A stretch of 64,000 nt of DNA from an uncultured Polaribacter sp. Its GTDB lineage: Bacteria > Bacteroidota > Bacteroidia > Flavobacteriales > Flavobacteriaceae. Position 1 is the stretch's first letter. Each line of letters opens with the position of its first letter. Shown piece after piece: positions 17,550 through 27,633 of the stretch. The stretch covers positions 116,811 to 180,810 of the forward strand of contig NZ_CANNFH010000007.1 of assembly GCF_947503875.1 (NCBI RefSeq). Direction: 5' to 3'. The notes beneath the pieces are model-generated. The model saw only the letters and a program-made list of their open reading frames with translations, made no database searches and was not told where the DNA came from. A program made the position numbers and the translations under genes.

Positions 17550-18861
17550 AGTCTGTAATTTTAACTAAACTTAAGGCATAAACAAAACCAGGTATGGCAA
17601 TTCGCATGGCAGAATGATTAATGGTTAAAAACCACATTAAATAAAACGAAATTACAAATGCTTTTTGATAAAAATTCCCCCGGAAAAAATTAAACAAAGG
17701 AACGATTAATAGTAAAATTAAAAGTAAAAACCCAATAAGACCATGCTCTTCCAATAAACGTCCTATTTCATTATGTGAGGCTGCTGTTATTTTTCCAATA
17801 CTTTTTTGTCGTTCGTATTTTCCATTACCTACTCCAATACCTAAAGGGTATTCTAAAAAATTATCAAACTGTACTTGTATAATATCTAAACGCCCGCTAG
17901 TAATGTCTTCCTTTACTCCTATTTTGTTTTTACCTGCATATCTATTGTCCAACATTCCACCAGTAATATTAGAAGTATACAACCAAATGGCTGTTAAAAA
18001 GAAACCTCCAATAAAAATATATTTTATAAGTATTGAAAAGGAAACTTTTTTATACAAGCTGTAAAAAAATAAAAAAAGCGCAATAGAAATGATTGCTGTT
18101 AGAATTCCTCCTCTAGAAAACGTTAATAAACCTCTATAAGAGAAATAGATTAAAAAAAGCGCATCTAGGAACAAGTAACCTGAAAGTTTTGTTTTAGAGG
18201 CTATAAAAACGACTAAAATAAACATACCCAAACCAATTGCGGTGGCTACTTGGTTAGGGCCAAAACCACCTGAAGTTGCAAAATTTGCTTCTGAATTGAA
18301 TACAATTTCTTTTAAATCTGGGGTTTTAAAATACATATAGGTTACCATGGAAAACAATGGTAATAACATAAAAAAAAGTGCATTTGAAAATTCCAGTTTA
18401 GTAATCGATCTTTTATAAAAATAGATTGCAGCGATTCCTAAACCTATTGGACCACTCAAATTAAATAAAATAGCTTTCCTTAAAGACTCTCCCTCTGGCA
18501 CTTGGGTAAAAACAATACCTATTAACAACATTAGAATAAAAAAAATGTATTGAACAGCAAAAACTTGTTTAAATTTCCCGAAAAAGACACCTAACATTAA
18601 AAATAAAATCACACTGTACTTCCCTGTTTCATAGAGTATAAAACCATTAGTCATTCTTAAGAATACCTCAGCGCCTGTAATATAAGCGGCCAGCATAAAA
18701 GCTTCTTCACTTTTGTTTTGAGACTGATAGATTAGTAAAATTGGAATTACAACCACTATAAAACCATACAACTTTGGAAATACAGGTAATGTACCTAAAA
18801 AACCAAAGAGAATATGAATCGCAATAAACTGTAATTTATTATTTAAGATTTTCTCTATCAA
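17536..18861 (-). CDS. O-antigen ligase / polymerase family membrane protein
   Basis: A 441-residue protein with about eleven hydrophobic segments and a larger periplasmic loop (about residues 300-350). The pattern GGFGPNQVATAIGLG, FSRGGILTAIISI and ASHNEIGRLLEEHGLIGF matches the Wzy_C/O-antigen ligase family: the arginine of SRGG and the histidine of SHNE are the usual functional residues. Since the locus exports its glycan by an ABC transporter and no Wzx flippase was seen, a WaaL-like ligase is slightly favoured over a Wzy polymerase, but the sequence alone does not decide. Confidence 0.82.
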   Translation of the reverse strand: MIEKILNNKLQFIAIHILFGFLGTLPVFPKLYGFIVVVIPILLIYQSQNKSEEAFMLAAYITGAEVFLRMTNGFILYETGKYSVILFLMLGVFFGKFKQVFAVQYIFFILMLLIGIVFTQVPEGESLRKAILFNLSGPIGLGIAAIYFYKRSITKLEFSNALFFMLLPLFSMVTYMYFKTPDLKEIVFNSEANFATSGGFGPNQVATAIGLGMFILVVFIASKTKLSGYLFLDALFLIYFSYRGLLTFSRGGILTAIISIALFLFFYSLYKKVSFSILIKYIFIGGFFLTAIWLYTSNITGGMLDNRYAGKNKIGVKEDITSGRLDIIQVQFDNFLEYPLGIGVGNGKYERQKSIGKITAASHNEIGRLLEEHGLIGFLLLILLLIVPLFNFFRGNFYQKAFVISFYLMWFLTINHSAMRIAIPGFVYALSLVKITDYEEA

Positions 18862-19939
18862 ACGAAAAAGTATAAATGTTAATTAAGTTTTCTATAAAAT
18901 TTTCTTTCGAATAATTTTCTTTAACTGTGTTGTGTAAATTTTCTGCAAACATTAAAGCTTTATCCTTAGAAGATGCTAAACTTTTTAATTTGCTAGCCAA
19001 AGCAATTGCATCTTTGGTCTCCACTACATAACCCAATTTATTATTTTGAACTACTGCATTACACTGCCCTACATTAGTTACAATAACCGGTAATTTTGCC
19101 AAACCATATTCTAACAAAGCCAAAGGTAATCCCTCAAATTTAGAGGATAGTACACCAATATTTGACTGACTTAAAATAGACTCAATATCAGTACAACTGC
19201 CATATGCAAAAACAGTATTATTTAACTTCAATTCTTTTATCAAATTGAAAACCTTATCTGAATACTCATCATTATAATATTTTCCAATCAAATGTAAGGA
19301 CCAATCTTGATGATCTAAACTAAAATTGGCAAATGCTTTTATTAATGTCTCATGATCTTTTTCTTCTCTAAAACTAGCCAAATGTACAATTCGTTTGCCA
19401 TTTTCTCCTTTTAAAGTCGTTGTTTTTTTTACTTTTTGAAAAATTACAAAATTAGTTAAATAAAATACTTTTTTACAATACAATTGAAGTGCTACCCACT
19501 CTTTTAAATCTTTACTTACGGTTATTACAGCTGCAAAAAATAACGATTCTATTTTTAAAAAAAACAGTTGTAAACCTGATAAATTTAAATTTTTACCGTA
19601 GTGATTATGCCAAATCACTTTAATTTTTGGACAAACAATCTTAATACACATTACTAAAAAAGAAGAAGTGCCATGCGCATGCAATACAGTAATATTATTT
19701 TGTTTTAAAAATGTTCGTAGTCTAAAAAGGGCTCTGAAATCAACTATTTTAGCTCTTTTTAAAAACAAATAACCAACATCATCTTTTAAATTAATTTTTA
19801 AAGCGCCTTCTGCTCTTGTTGCACATAAAAAAGAACGCACATCATTAGCTGCCAGTTCATTTGCAATATTAACCGCTAAATTTTCTGCCCCACCAATATG
19901 CAAAGAATCAATTATTTGTAAAACACCTATTTTTTTCAC
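18839..19939 (-). CDS. GT4 glycosyltransferase
   Basis: A 366-residue GT-B protein beginning KKIGVLQIIDSLHIGGAENL, where the Gly-Gly-Ala-Glu turn is a hallmark of GT4 enzymes. The C-terminal half has KRIVHLASFREEKDHETLIK and the donor-site motif SSKFEGLPLALLEYGLAKLP. It overlaps the O-antigen ligase gene by 23 bases and the upstream glycosyltransferase by one base, so coupled translation is likely. Sugar specificity is not readable. Confidence 0.87.
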   Translation of the reverse strand: MKKIGVLQIIDSLHIGGAENLAVNIANELAANDVRSFLCATRAEGALKINLKDDVGYLFLKRAKIVDFRALFRLRTFLKQNNITVLHAHGTSSFLVMCIKIVCPKIKVIWHNHYGKNLNLSGLQLFFLKIESLFFAAVITVSKDLKEWVALQLYCKKVFYLTNFVIFQKVKKTTTLKGENGKRIVHLASFREEKDHETLIKAFANFSLDHQDWSLHLIGKYYNDEYSDKVFNLIKELKLNNTVFAYGSCTDIESILSQSNIGVLSSKFEGLPLALLEYGLAKLPVIVTNVGQCNAVVQNNKLGYVVETKDAIALASKLKSLASSKDKALMFAENLHNTVKENYSKENFIENLINIYTFSFDRENLK

Positions 19940-21054
19940 TAAGCTAAAAGTTTTTTTATTTCAGCTTCAAACTTTTCTAAGGTATATTGCTGAGACCAAT
20001 TGGCTGCTTTTACCACTTGTTCTTGATATATTTTAGGGTTTGCTAAATAATTAGCCACAATAGCGCTTACTTCTTTTGCAGTAACTTCCGCAGAAACCAA
20101 AGTACCTCTTTTACCGTGGTCTAGCATATCTGCAACACAGGATACATTAGAAGCTATGGGCAAACATTTCCAAAACATGGCCTCTGCCACTACTTTCGGC
20201 CAACCTTCAGATTTTGAAATAAAAAGCAAAAAATGAGAATTATTATAGGCTTTTTTAACGGCTGCTTTAGAAGTATTGCCGTGTAAAAAAACAGAATTCT
20301 CCATCTTGTTTGTAGCAATATATTGTTGTACTTTACTAAATTCAACACCATCACCGTACATATTTAAAATAACATTAAAACCTTTATCTTTTAAATCTTC
20401 AAGAGTTTTAACGGCAAGCATAGGTTGTTTCCCTCTAGAAAAATTACCTACAAAAATTAAATTTATGGTTTGCGAAATATCCTTAATACCAAGTTTTTCT
20501 ATTTCTTCTTCTTTGTATGATGCTGTAAAAAAAGGAATGATATTTTTAGATTGATTTTCCCATTTTCCATATACCAACACTTTACAATTTTTAGTTAAAA
20601 AAGTATTGCTTAAAATCCATTTTTGTAATCTATAACTTAGCGGTTGTTTACTTCTAGGATCCCAATTACCCGCATATTTTACTGTTTTAGGCTTAGAAGG
20701 AAAGAATATTTGTACAAAACATGCTAACAATCCAATACTACCAGGTATTCTTAAATGAATATGGTCTGCCTTGTACATATTTATAAAAATTTTATAAAAA
20801 ATATTAGGTAAGAATACTAATGTTTTAATTATTTCAATATTGGAAACTAAAGATACAGCTGGTATAGAGGAAACTTTTAATTTAGTTTTAAAAGAATCTA
20901 CCAGTAATTTCTTTTTATACTTTGTTGGAGAAACAATAGTTGTTGTAGTAACATTATGAGTCCATAAATTAATTTCATTCACATAAGGAGCATATGAATA
21001 AAATTTGCCTTCTTTATATAAGGTTGGCGCGTCAGATATAATTAAAAATTTCAT
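19939..21054 (-). CDS. GT4 glycosyltransferase
   Basis: A 371-residue GT-B protein. The N-terminal half has a YAPYVNEINLWTHNV segment and a long basic helix; the C-terminal half contains NLIFVGNFSRGKQPMLAVKT and SKSEGWPKVVAEAMFWKCLPI with the donor-site glutamate. It abuts the acetyltransferase gene and the next glycosyltransferase with one-base overlaps on both sides, a chain of coupled genes. Specificity unknown. Confidence 0.86.
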   Translation of the reverse strand: MKFLIISDAPTLYKEGKFYSYAPYVNEINLWTHNVTTTTIVSPTKYKKKLLVDSFKTKLKVSSIPAVSLVSNIEIIKTLVFLPNIFYKIFINMYKADHIHLRIPGSIGLLACFVQIFFPSKPKTVKYAGNWDPRSKQPLSYRLQKWILSNTFLTKNCKVLVYGKWENQSKNIIPFFTASYKEEEIEKLGIKDISQTINLIFVGNFSRGKQPMLAVKTLEDLKDKGFNVILNMYGDGVEFSKVQQYIATNKMENSVFLHGNTSKAAVKKAYNNSHFLLFISKSEGWPKVVAEAMFWKCLPIASNVSCVADMLDHGKRGTLVSAEVTAKEVSAIVANYLANPKIYQEQVVKAANWSQQYTLEKFEAEIKKLLA

Positions 21055-21599
21055 TAAATATAGCTTTTAGAGCCTAATTTATTAATAACTTTTGCCGGTA
21101 CACCCAAAACAGTTGCATTATTTTCAATTGATTGTATTACCAAAGAGTTTGCAGCAATTGTACAGTTATTACCAACAACTATTTTACCGGCAATTACAGC
21201 ATTCGCACCAATGTAAGTATTATTACCAATTACAGGAACTCCTCTTTTTTCTCCTCTACCACTAACACCAATAGTTACTCCTTGAGAAATATTACAATTA
21301 TTACCAATAACAGTATTAGCATTTAAAATAATACCACCAAAATGTCCAATATAAAAAGAATGACCTATTTTACAAGAATAAGGTATTGAAATACCAGTAA
21401 CAATTTCTATATATTTTTGAAAAATTACAGCAATTAATAAAAGTGGCTTTTTAAAAATTATGGGTAATTTACTTTTAAATATATAATTAGAAATTCTATA
21501 AACAATAATTGCCCAAAGTCCTTGAGTTGTTATAATTAAAACTAAAGACGATTTACCACTATATTGCTTATATTTAAAAAGATCTGATTTAAAAAACAT
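21054..21599 (-). CDS. Serine-acetyltransferase-like (left-handed beta helix) O-acetyltransferase
   Basis: A 181-residue hexapeptide-repeat protein. The N-terminal 60 residues are hydrophobic and helical; residues 70-165 form the left-handed beta helix (IGHFGGIILNANTVIGNNCNISQG, then VIGNNTYIGANAVIAGKIVVG). A histidine in KIGHSFYIGHFGG is in the place of the CysE catalytic histidine. In this setting it most likely acetylates a sugar hydroxyl or amino group of the growing glycan rather than serine. A 74-base gap separates it from the previous gene of the locus. Confidence 0.83.
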   Translation of the reverse strand: MFFKSDLFKYKQYSGKSSLVLIITTQGLWAIIVYRISNYIFKSKLPIIFKKPLLLIAVIFQKYIEIVTGISIPYSCKIGHSFYIGHFGGIILNANTVIGNNCNISQGVTIGVSGRGEKRGVPVIGNNTYIGANAVIAGKIVVGNNCTIAANSLVIQSIENNATVLGVPAKVINKLGSKSYI

Positions 21600-21673
21600 G
21601 ATAATATTAAAAGATGAAGTAAAAATAAACTATAATATTCCAATTCAAACGCCAATTACAATTTTTAATAAAA

Positions 21674-22807
21674 TTAAATTACAGATTTATAAAAGTCTAT
21701 ATTTTGTTTTAAAATTTTATCATTATCAAATTTCTCTAAAATATGTTTTCTACTATTAATTTCTAAACCTTCCCTATTTTTTTTACTATCCAACAATTTA
21801 ATAATAACTTTCGCCATATTTTCTGATGATTCTTTATTAAACAACAAGGCAGCCTTACTATTCCCTAAAATTTCTTTAAATGGCTCTATATCACTTACTG
21901 CTATTGCCTTACCCATACACATAGCCTCTATTATAGTTAAGCCAAATGATTCAGATATCGAGGGATACACACAAATTGTTGCGCTTTCAATCGCTATAGG
22001 AATTTGCCTGTAAGGCAAAATTCCTTTAAAATGAATTCCCGTTTTTACAATCTCAACGTATTTATTTTTTAAATAGTTTATATATGAATTATTATCTTTA
22101 GATGCCCAATCTCTACCAATAATATCTAAAATAGCTGAAGGATATTTCCGCTTAACTAGCGCAAAAGCTTTTACTAGATTTTCAACTCCTTTTTTTTCAC
22201 AAACTGTACCTATAAATAGTAATTTGTGTTGTTGTTGTTTTTCTGCATCTGCTTTATAAAAATTTTCAATTTTAATACTATTATAAATGATTTCATAATT
22301 AAATTTATAATTCAAATATTGCTGTGTTTGTTTCCCTACATAGTTACTTACAGCCACAAAAAAATCTGCATTCTTAAATGATTTTTTTTCCTGATAGCCC
22401 CTCCATAAAACAGGTTTTTTATGCAACTCTATGGCAAAAAAATGATGCCCACCATGTAATCGAATTACTTTTTTATAAGAGGTTCTTTTAGGAAAAAAAG
22501 CAAAACTTAATTCGCTTCCTTCAACAATATCAATTTTTAAATTATTATTTATTTGAGCTATTTTTTGTATTATCCTTCTGTTTTGATCAAAAAATTTACC
22601 AACTTTCCATTTAGATTTCTTTAATCTAAATACATTAATTCCTGCATCTATTTCGAACTCATTTTTAAAAAGATTATTAATCCCTAAAACGGTAACCTTT
22701 ACACCTTCTAAAATTAGTTTATTGGCCAAAAAATGAACAAAAGTTCCTATTCCACCATGTGAAATATTTTTTTTAGGATACTCATTAGTTAAAAAAACTA
22801 CATGCAT
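21674..22807 (-). CDS. GT4 glycosyltransferase
   Basis: A 377-residue GT-B protein. N-terminal ISHGGIGTFVHFLANKLILE with the glycine-rich loop, VIRLHGGHHFFAIE in the cleft, and the C-terminal donor motif SISESFGLTIIEAMCMGKAI with the retaining-enzyme glutamates. It overlaps the upstream gene by ten bases. Specificity unknown. Confidence 0.87.
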   Translation of the reverse strand: MHVVFLTNEYPKKNISHGGIGTFVHFLANKLILEGVKVTVLGINNLFKNEFEIDAGINVFRLKKSKWKVGKFFDQNRRIIQKIAQINNNLKIDIVEGSELSFAFFPKRTSYKKVIRLHGGHHFFAIELHKKPVLWRGYQEKKSFKNADFFVAVSNYVGKQTQQYLNYKFNYEIIYNSIKIENFYKADAEKQQQHKLLFIGTVCEKKGVENLVKAFALVKRKYPSAILDIIGRDWASKDNNSYINYLKNKYVEIVKTGIHFKGILPYRQIPIAIESATICVYPSISESFGLTIIEAMCMGKAIAVSDIEPFKEILGNSKAALLFNKESSENMAKVIIKLLDSKKNREGLEINSRKHILEKFDNDKILKQNIDFYKSVI

Positions 22808-24198
22808 TCTTTAATGGCTTTAACTATATTATTCGAATTATTTTCCAGAGGTTCTAAAACAATTCTCTTTAACCATTTCTTTCTATCCTTACCAACTTTA
22901 TTAGGTTCTAATAAACTAAGTATTACTTTTTTTCTAATTTCATCTTTATTATTTACCCATCCAACTGCTTCAATATCTTTTAAAGTTTTAAAATGTTGAA
23001 AATTATAAATATCTTCAACATTCCAAGATACATTGTTAACTGGATTGTAATTAAGATATAAACAAGGTTTATTTAAAACTGCGGCATCATGTGCCATAGT
23101 ACTTCCTAAATTAATAATAGCATCTGAATGGTAAACTGTATTTACTAGTAATTTAATATCGTTGTAAGCTGGATATATAGATGAAAATGAATTTTCTAAA
23201 TCTTTATCTATTCTCCAATCTGGATCAATACAAAATAAAATTTCTTTATATTTATTTATAACTTCATCAAACCTAGAAGATTTATCTACAGGACATCTTC
23301 TAAAAATTATTTGCGGTCTATTTTCTTCTTCAATTTTAGATACCTCTTCACAAACATCTTCTAAATAAGCAGTTTCATAAGGAGAAGTTGTAACATCGTT
23401 TCCGGAAAAACAAATTGTCTTCTTCAAAGGATTTAGACCATATGTCTTAAAAAAAGATTTTTTATCCTTAGAATAGCTTTCGATTGAATAAAACTCAAAT
23501 TGTGGTGTTCCTGTAATTTTTATTTGTGATGATTTTATTTCTTTATACAATAATTCTAATTCTTGTTTCATTAATTCAGACCAAACAAAGTAATAATCAT
23601 ATCTAAAAATTAATCTTGCTTTTGGTATGTTATCCCAAGAATAGATAACTGTTGCTGTTTTAATTTGCATTTTTTTTGCACAAGAAAAAATAGGTGAAGT
23701 TATAGGTGCTCTTTGATGAAGATTTAAAACTACATCTGGTTTGTGTTTTTCGAATATATTTTTTGCTATAACATCTGATTTACTAATTTCTTCATCAAAT
23801 AATTTATCACCAAATTTTATTAATTTATTAGATTTGGATAAAATTGCTCCTAAAATTTCAGCAATAAAATATAAAACCCTTTTTTTGAATCCTTTTTTAT
23901 TTGGACTCCAAAACTTTACTATCGTTTTATTATTTAAAATTTTCTTGTTTTGTAATAATCTAGCATAAGCTAAAGATTCTCTTAAAACTCTTGCTTTTAA
24001 GCCCTCTGTAAAATTGGGTATCTCTATAAATTTATTTAATTCGGGTTTATGTTTTCTAATTTCTTCAATTGCTCCTTTTGTTAATTTATGGCAAATTATA
24101 ATTTCATTATTATCTGCTAAAAGATGATTAACAAATTTAGAATACAAGTAATTTCTTACTCCAACTCCATCTGGTACCACAATTAAAATTTTTTTCAT
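22798..24198 (-). CDS. GT-B-like protein of unknown specificity next to neuA
   Basis: A 466-residue protein not clearly of a named family. It begins KKILIVVPDGVGVRNYLYSK, with a first half of Rossmann type, SWDNIPKARLIFRYDYYFVW in the middle, then TGTPQFEFY and a second half with IIFRRCPVDKSSR and NLGSTMAHDAAVLNKP, the last resembling the donor site of CDP-glycerol transferase or UDP-GlcNAc epimerase-like GT-B folds. It lies two bases after neuA in the direction of transcription, so it is a candidate for the transferase using CMP-sialic acid; that is an inference from position only. Confidence 0.7.
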   Translation of the reverse strand: MKKILIVVPDGVGVRNYLYSKFVNHLLADNNEIIICHKLTKGAIEEIRKHKPELNKFIEIPNFTEGLKARVLRESLAYARLLQNKKILNNKTIVKFWSPNKKGFKKRVLYFIAEILGAILSKSNKLIKFGDKLFDEEISKSDVIAKNIFEKHKPDVVLNLHQRAPITSPIFSCAKKMQIKTATVIYSWDNIPKARLIFRYDYYFVWSELMKQELELLYKEIKSSQIKITGTPQFEFYSIESYSKDKKSFFKTYGLNPLKKTICFSGNDVTTSPYETAYLEDVCEEVSKIEEENRPQIIFRRCPVDKSSRFDEVINKYKEILFCIDPDWRIDKDLENSFSSIYPAYNDIKLLVNTVYHSDAIINLGSTMAHDAAVLNKPCLYLNYNPVNNVSWNVEDIYNFQHFKTLKDIEAVGWVNNKDEIRKKVILSLLEPNKVGKDRKKWLKRIVLEPLENNSNNIVKAIKECM

Positions 24199-24199
24199 G

Positions 24200-24850
24200 T
24201 TATTTTAAATCTTCTAAAGTATCTATATCTAAGCTTGTTTCTGTAGACATTTTATAATAAATTGTTTTGTTTGTAAATAAACGATTATTCTTTAAAAAAT
24301 GTGCAATTGAAATGATATAAATTGCTCCATTAGGTTTATAAACTTCTGGTAATTTTTGTCTTGGATAAAATGGAAAATCATTATTAATAATACCTTTTAA
24401 AAATCCGTTTTCATCAACTCTAAAAGATTTATAAGGGTGATGTTCTAAATCGCAAACACTAATTAACGAATTAGCTTTTGAATTTAGTAAACTCAAAAAA
24501 GAAAGATCAATATCTTCAAAAGTTCTTAGCGGAGATGTGGGCTGTAAAAGCACTAAATAATCGTAATGATTATTGATATTTTCTAAAACATGCGTTAAAA
24601 CTGGCTCTGTTCTAGAATCATCTAAAGCTAATTCCTTTGGTCTTTTTATACAAATAACACCTTTGGTTTTACTTGCATATTCTAAAATTTCATCATCATC
24701 TGATGATACAACAACGTCATTAATATAATTAGCTTTCTTAGCAACGTCTATAGACCATTGTATTAATGGTTTACCTCTAAAATTAATTAAATTCTTTCTT
24801 GGTATCCCTTTAGACCCTCCTCTTGCTGGTATGATTGCTAAAATCTTCAT
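24200..24850 (-). CDS. neuA: CMP-sialic acid synthetase (acylneuraminate cytidylyltransferase)
   Basis: A 216-residue nucleotidyltransferase. It couples CTP to a nonulosonic acid. The CTP-binding signature IPARGGSKGIPRKNL is at residues 6-20, followed by QWSIDVAKKANYINDVVVSS, LLQPTSPLRT and PNGAIYI, and ends SLDIDTLEDL, which carries a metal-binding aspartate. It is the plain catalytic form, without the extra hydrolase domain of some NeuA proteins. It follows neuC by one base. With NeuB and NeuC the route to CMP-sialic acid is complete. Confidence 0.92.
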   Translation of the reverse strand: MKILAIIPARGGSKGIPRKNLINFRGKPLIQWSIDVAKKANYINDVVVSSDDDEILEYASKTKGVICIKRPKELALDDSRTEPVLTHVLENINNHYDYLVLLQPTSPLRTFEDIDLSFLSLLNSKANSLISVCDLEHHPYKSFRVDENGFLKGIINNDFPFYPRQKLPEVYKPNGAIYIISIAHFLKNNRLFTNKTIYYKMSTETSLDIDTLEDLK

Positions 24851-24851
24851 A

Positions 24852-25976
24852 TTATAAATCTTGAAATTGTTTCTGGCAATTGACTTCCCAAAATTTATTA
24901 GAACTTAATAATTCTAAGAATAAAGAATCACTATTTCCTTCTCCAAATTCTGAAATTTTATCATTTCTAAAGTCTAACTTATTACTATTATTTATCGCTT
25001 TCAAAATTTGTAATTTCTCCAAAGTAATATTTAAAATTGTATTACCAAATGACCTCTTATTTTGTCTGCTTCCTAAATTTAAAGTAGGTACATTGTAAAA
25101 AGGTGCTTCTCTAACACCAGCACTAGAATTACCAATAATAAATTTAGATTCTTTTAATAATCTTAAGAAATATTCAAATCTTAAAGAAGGAAATATTTTA
25201 ATGTGGTCTTTCTGTTCTAATCTTTTATATTCTTGTAAAATTTCTTCCGTCCCTAAATCATTATTAGGATAAATGACAATGTAATTTAGTTTAGATTCTA
25301 TAAGAACATCCACAAAAATTTTACTTTGTGCTTTTATAGCTTCATATTCTGTAGTAACAGGATGAAACATTGCAATAGCATATTCATCAAAAGGAATATC
25401 ATAATAGTTCTTTACATCTTCCAATTTTGGAAGCTTTTGAGGGTTCATTAAATCTAAATCTGGTGAACCAATAACAAAAATTGAAGACTCTAATTCTCCC
25501 ATTTGTATTAGTCTCTTTTTTGCTTGTGAATTAGAAACCAAATGTAAATGGGACAATTTACTTACAGAATGTCTTATTAGTTCGTCTATTGTTCCAGAAA
25601 TTTCACCTCCTTCTATATGTGCGACTAAAATGTTATTTAGACTACCTACAATTGCACCTGCCAAAGCTTCTACTCTATCGCCATGCACAACTATTAAATC
25701 TGGTTTTTGTATGCCAACATATTCTGAAAAACCTTGTATTGTTTTGGCTAAAGTTCTATCCATATGTTCTGCCCCTACATGGTTTTGAAAAGTAACAATA
25801 TTTTTAAATCCACTTTTGTAAATTTCATTTACAGTTAATCCATATTTGGCATCTAAATGCATTCCTGTTGCGAAAATTTGGATATCAAATTTTAAAGATT
25901 CTTGTGTAATTTTAATTAACGATTTTAGTTTCCCAAAATCTGCACGAGTTCCAGTAAGAAATACTATTTTTTTCAT
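24852..25976 (-). CDS. neuC: UDP-GlcNAc 2-epimerase, hydrolysing (NeuC)
   Basis: A 374-residue GT-B-fold epimerase that turns UDP-GlcNAc into ManNAc and UDP. Evidence: start FLTGTRADFGKLKSLI (the family's TGTRADFGKL), VVHGDRVEALAGAIVGS, HIEGGEISGTIDELIRHSVS and GNSSAGVREAPFYNVPTLNLG. The TGTRADF start and SGTIDE favour the hydrolysing sialic-acid type over the non-hydrolysing WecB type (TGTRPE). It lies between the acetyltransferase and neuA with overlaps of one base or less. Confidence 0.92.
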   Translation of the reverse strand: MKKIVFLTGTRADFGKLKSLIKITQESLKFDIQIFATGMHLDAKYGLTVNEIYKSGFKNIVTFQNHVGAEHMDRTLAKTIQGFSEYVGIQKPDLIVVHGDRVEALAGAIVGSLNNILVAHIEGGEISGTIDELIRHSVSKLSHLHLVSNSQAKKRLIQMGELESSIFVIGSPDLDLMNPQKLPKLEDVKNYYDIPFDEYAIAMFHPVTTEYEAIKAQSKIFVDVLIESKLNYIVIYPNNDLGTEEILQEYKRLEQKDHIKIFPSLRFEYFLRLLKESKFIIGNSSAGVREAPFYNVPTLNLGSRQNKRSFGNTILNITLEKLQILKAINNSNKLDFRNDKISEFGEGNSDSLFLELLSSNKFWEVNCQKQFQDL

Positions 25977-26572
25977 TATAATAAAATCATTTTACCAGAT
26001 GTAATTACTTTCGAATTTTCTTTAACATCTTTATTTACCACAACATTAGCGCCTATAATTGAATTATTACCGATGTTTAATTCACCTATAATTGATGAAT
26101 TACAATATAGTGTAACATTATCACCAATAAAATTACCTTTACCAGAACCATTTATCTTATGCCCAATTGTACAACCTTGGTGAATTATAAAACCTTTACC
26201 TATTGTATTTCTACTTCCAATAACTAAACCTTCTCCATGCACTACATAAAAGCCCACATCGATACTATTATTAAAATAAATTTCACAACAACAAACTTCT
26301 TTTAACAACCAATGAATTTGAAATTTTAATGGCTCTAAATTATTTAAATGAATTTCATTACCTAATCTGAATAAAAAAATAGCTAATTCATTGTTATTAG
26401 AACAAATATTTTTAAGAATTTCTGTTTTAGTCTTACTTTTAAAGTGATATTGAACATCTTCTATTGTTTTTTTAAAAGCAGTTTCTATAATAAAACTGGG
26501 AATTAAAATTGATTTATAAACTTTTAATTGTAAGAATTTCACAAAATCTCTAATCTCTTTTTCTTCTTCCAT
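25976..26572 (-). CDS. CysE-like O-acetyltransferase within the sialic acid module
   Basis: A 198-residue protein: about 95 helical residues followed by a left-handed beta helix (DVGFYVVHGEGLVIGSRN, then GKGFIIHQGCTIGHKINGSG). The histidine in VVHGEGLV and the one in IIHQGCTIGHK match the catalytic area of serine acetyltransferases. Its place between neuB and neuC suggests a sugar acetyltransferase that modifies the sialic acid or its precursor. The C-terminus is short, without the cysteine-feedback tail of true CysE. Function inferred. Confidence 0.82.
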   Translation of the reverse strand: MEEEKEIRDFVKFLQLKVYKSILIPSFIIETAFKKTIEDVQYHFKSKTKTEILKNICSNNNELAIFLFRLGNEIHLNNLEPLKFQIHWLLKEVCCCEIYFNNSIDVGFYVVHGEGLVIGSRNTIGKGFIIHQGCTIGHKINGSGKGNFIGDNVTLYCNSSIIGELNIGNNSIIGANVVVNKDVKENSKVITSGKMILL

Positions 26573-26589
26573 AGTTTAATGGTATCAAC

Positions 26590-27633
26590 CTAATTAAAAT
26601 CACTAAAAACTAAATGTTTATCATTATTAATATTAGTAGTTGCCTTTCTGCCTAATATTGAATTGAAATGTTCTGCTAAAACTTCTCCTGTTCCTGGTCT
26701 TTTTACCCAAATATTATCTTTCGTAAAAAGTTCTCCCTTTTTTATGGGTTTTATTGTAACTACAGTGGCAAAAGCAAAATCTATAGTAACTTGTTCTTCT
26801 TTGGCGGGTTCTTTTGTTCCTCCACGCATTTGCCAAATTAAATTACTTCCTTCAATCAATTCTTTGCAATCGTTCTCATCCATAGAGCAAACAATATCTG
26901 GGCCTGTTCTTTGTTTATGGTCTGTAAAATGACGCTCTACAATTGATGCGCCAAGAGCAACTGCACCCAAACAAGCATGATTAGTTAGTGTGTGATCTGA
27001 TAAACCAAAAACATTTTTAGGAAAGGCCTCAGATAATTCTTGCATTGCACCAAAACGAACCAAATGCACTGGTGTTGGATATAAATTTGTAGTATGTAAT
27101 AACGCTAAAGGTACGTTTGCTTTCTCAAAAATTTCAACAGCTTTGGCTACACTTTCTATGGTATTCATGCCTGTACTCAAAATTACAGGTTTGTTAAATG
27201 TAGCAATGTGTTCTAATAATGGATAGTTATTACATTCTCCAGAACCTATTTTATAGGCTGCAACATTCATTCTTTCTAACCTTTCTGATGCTGCTCTAGA
27301 AAATGGTGTAGATATAAAAATCATGCCTTTACTTTCTACATAATTTTTCAAAGCAATTTCTTCCTCTTCATTTAAAGCACAGCGTTTCATAATTTCATAA
27401 ATAGAAACATCTGCATTTCCTGGAATTACTTTCTTTGCAGCACCACTCATTTCATCCGCTACAATATGAGTTTGGTGTTTTACGCACTCTGCACCTGCTC
27501 TAAAAGCAGCATCTACCATTTCCTTGGCTACTTTTAAAGAACCTTCGTGATTGATACCTATTTCAGCTATTACAAAGGGTGGATAATCTATGCCCACTTT
27601 TCTGTCTTGTATTTCTATAAATTGATTATTCAT
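26590..27633 (-). CDS. neuB: N-acetylneuraminate synthase NeuB
   Basis: A 347-residue enzyme that condenses ManNAc with phosphoenolpyruvate. A TIM barrel (residues 1-270) carries [59 protein letters not shown] and [20 protein letters not shown] with VERHFTDH; a C-terminal antifreeze-like SAF domain (about 285-347) has [20 protein letters not shown]. As I recall the meningococcal NeuB, these stretches are very close to it, which favours Neu5Ac over legionaminic or pseudaminic acid. The start overlaps the next gene upstream by eight bases. Confidence 0.94.
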   Translation of the reverse strand: MNNQFIEIQDRKVGIDYPPFVIAEIGINHEGSLKVAKEMVDAAFRAGAECVKHQTHIVADEMSGAAKKVIPGNADVSIYEIMKRCALNEEEEIALKNYVESKGMIFISTPFSRAASERLERMNVAAYKIGSGECNNYPLLEHIATFNKPVILSTGMNTIESVAKAVEIFEKANVPLALLHTTNLYPTPVHLVRFGAMQELSEAFPKNVFGLSDHTLTNHACLGAVALGASIVERHFTDHKQRTGPDIVCSMDENDCKELIEGSNLIWQMRGGTKEPAKEEQVTIDFAFATVVTIKPIKKGELFTKDNIWVKRPGTGEVLAEHFNSILGRKATTNINNDKHLVFSDFN

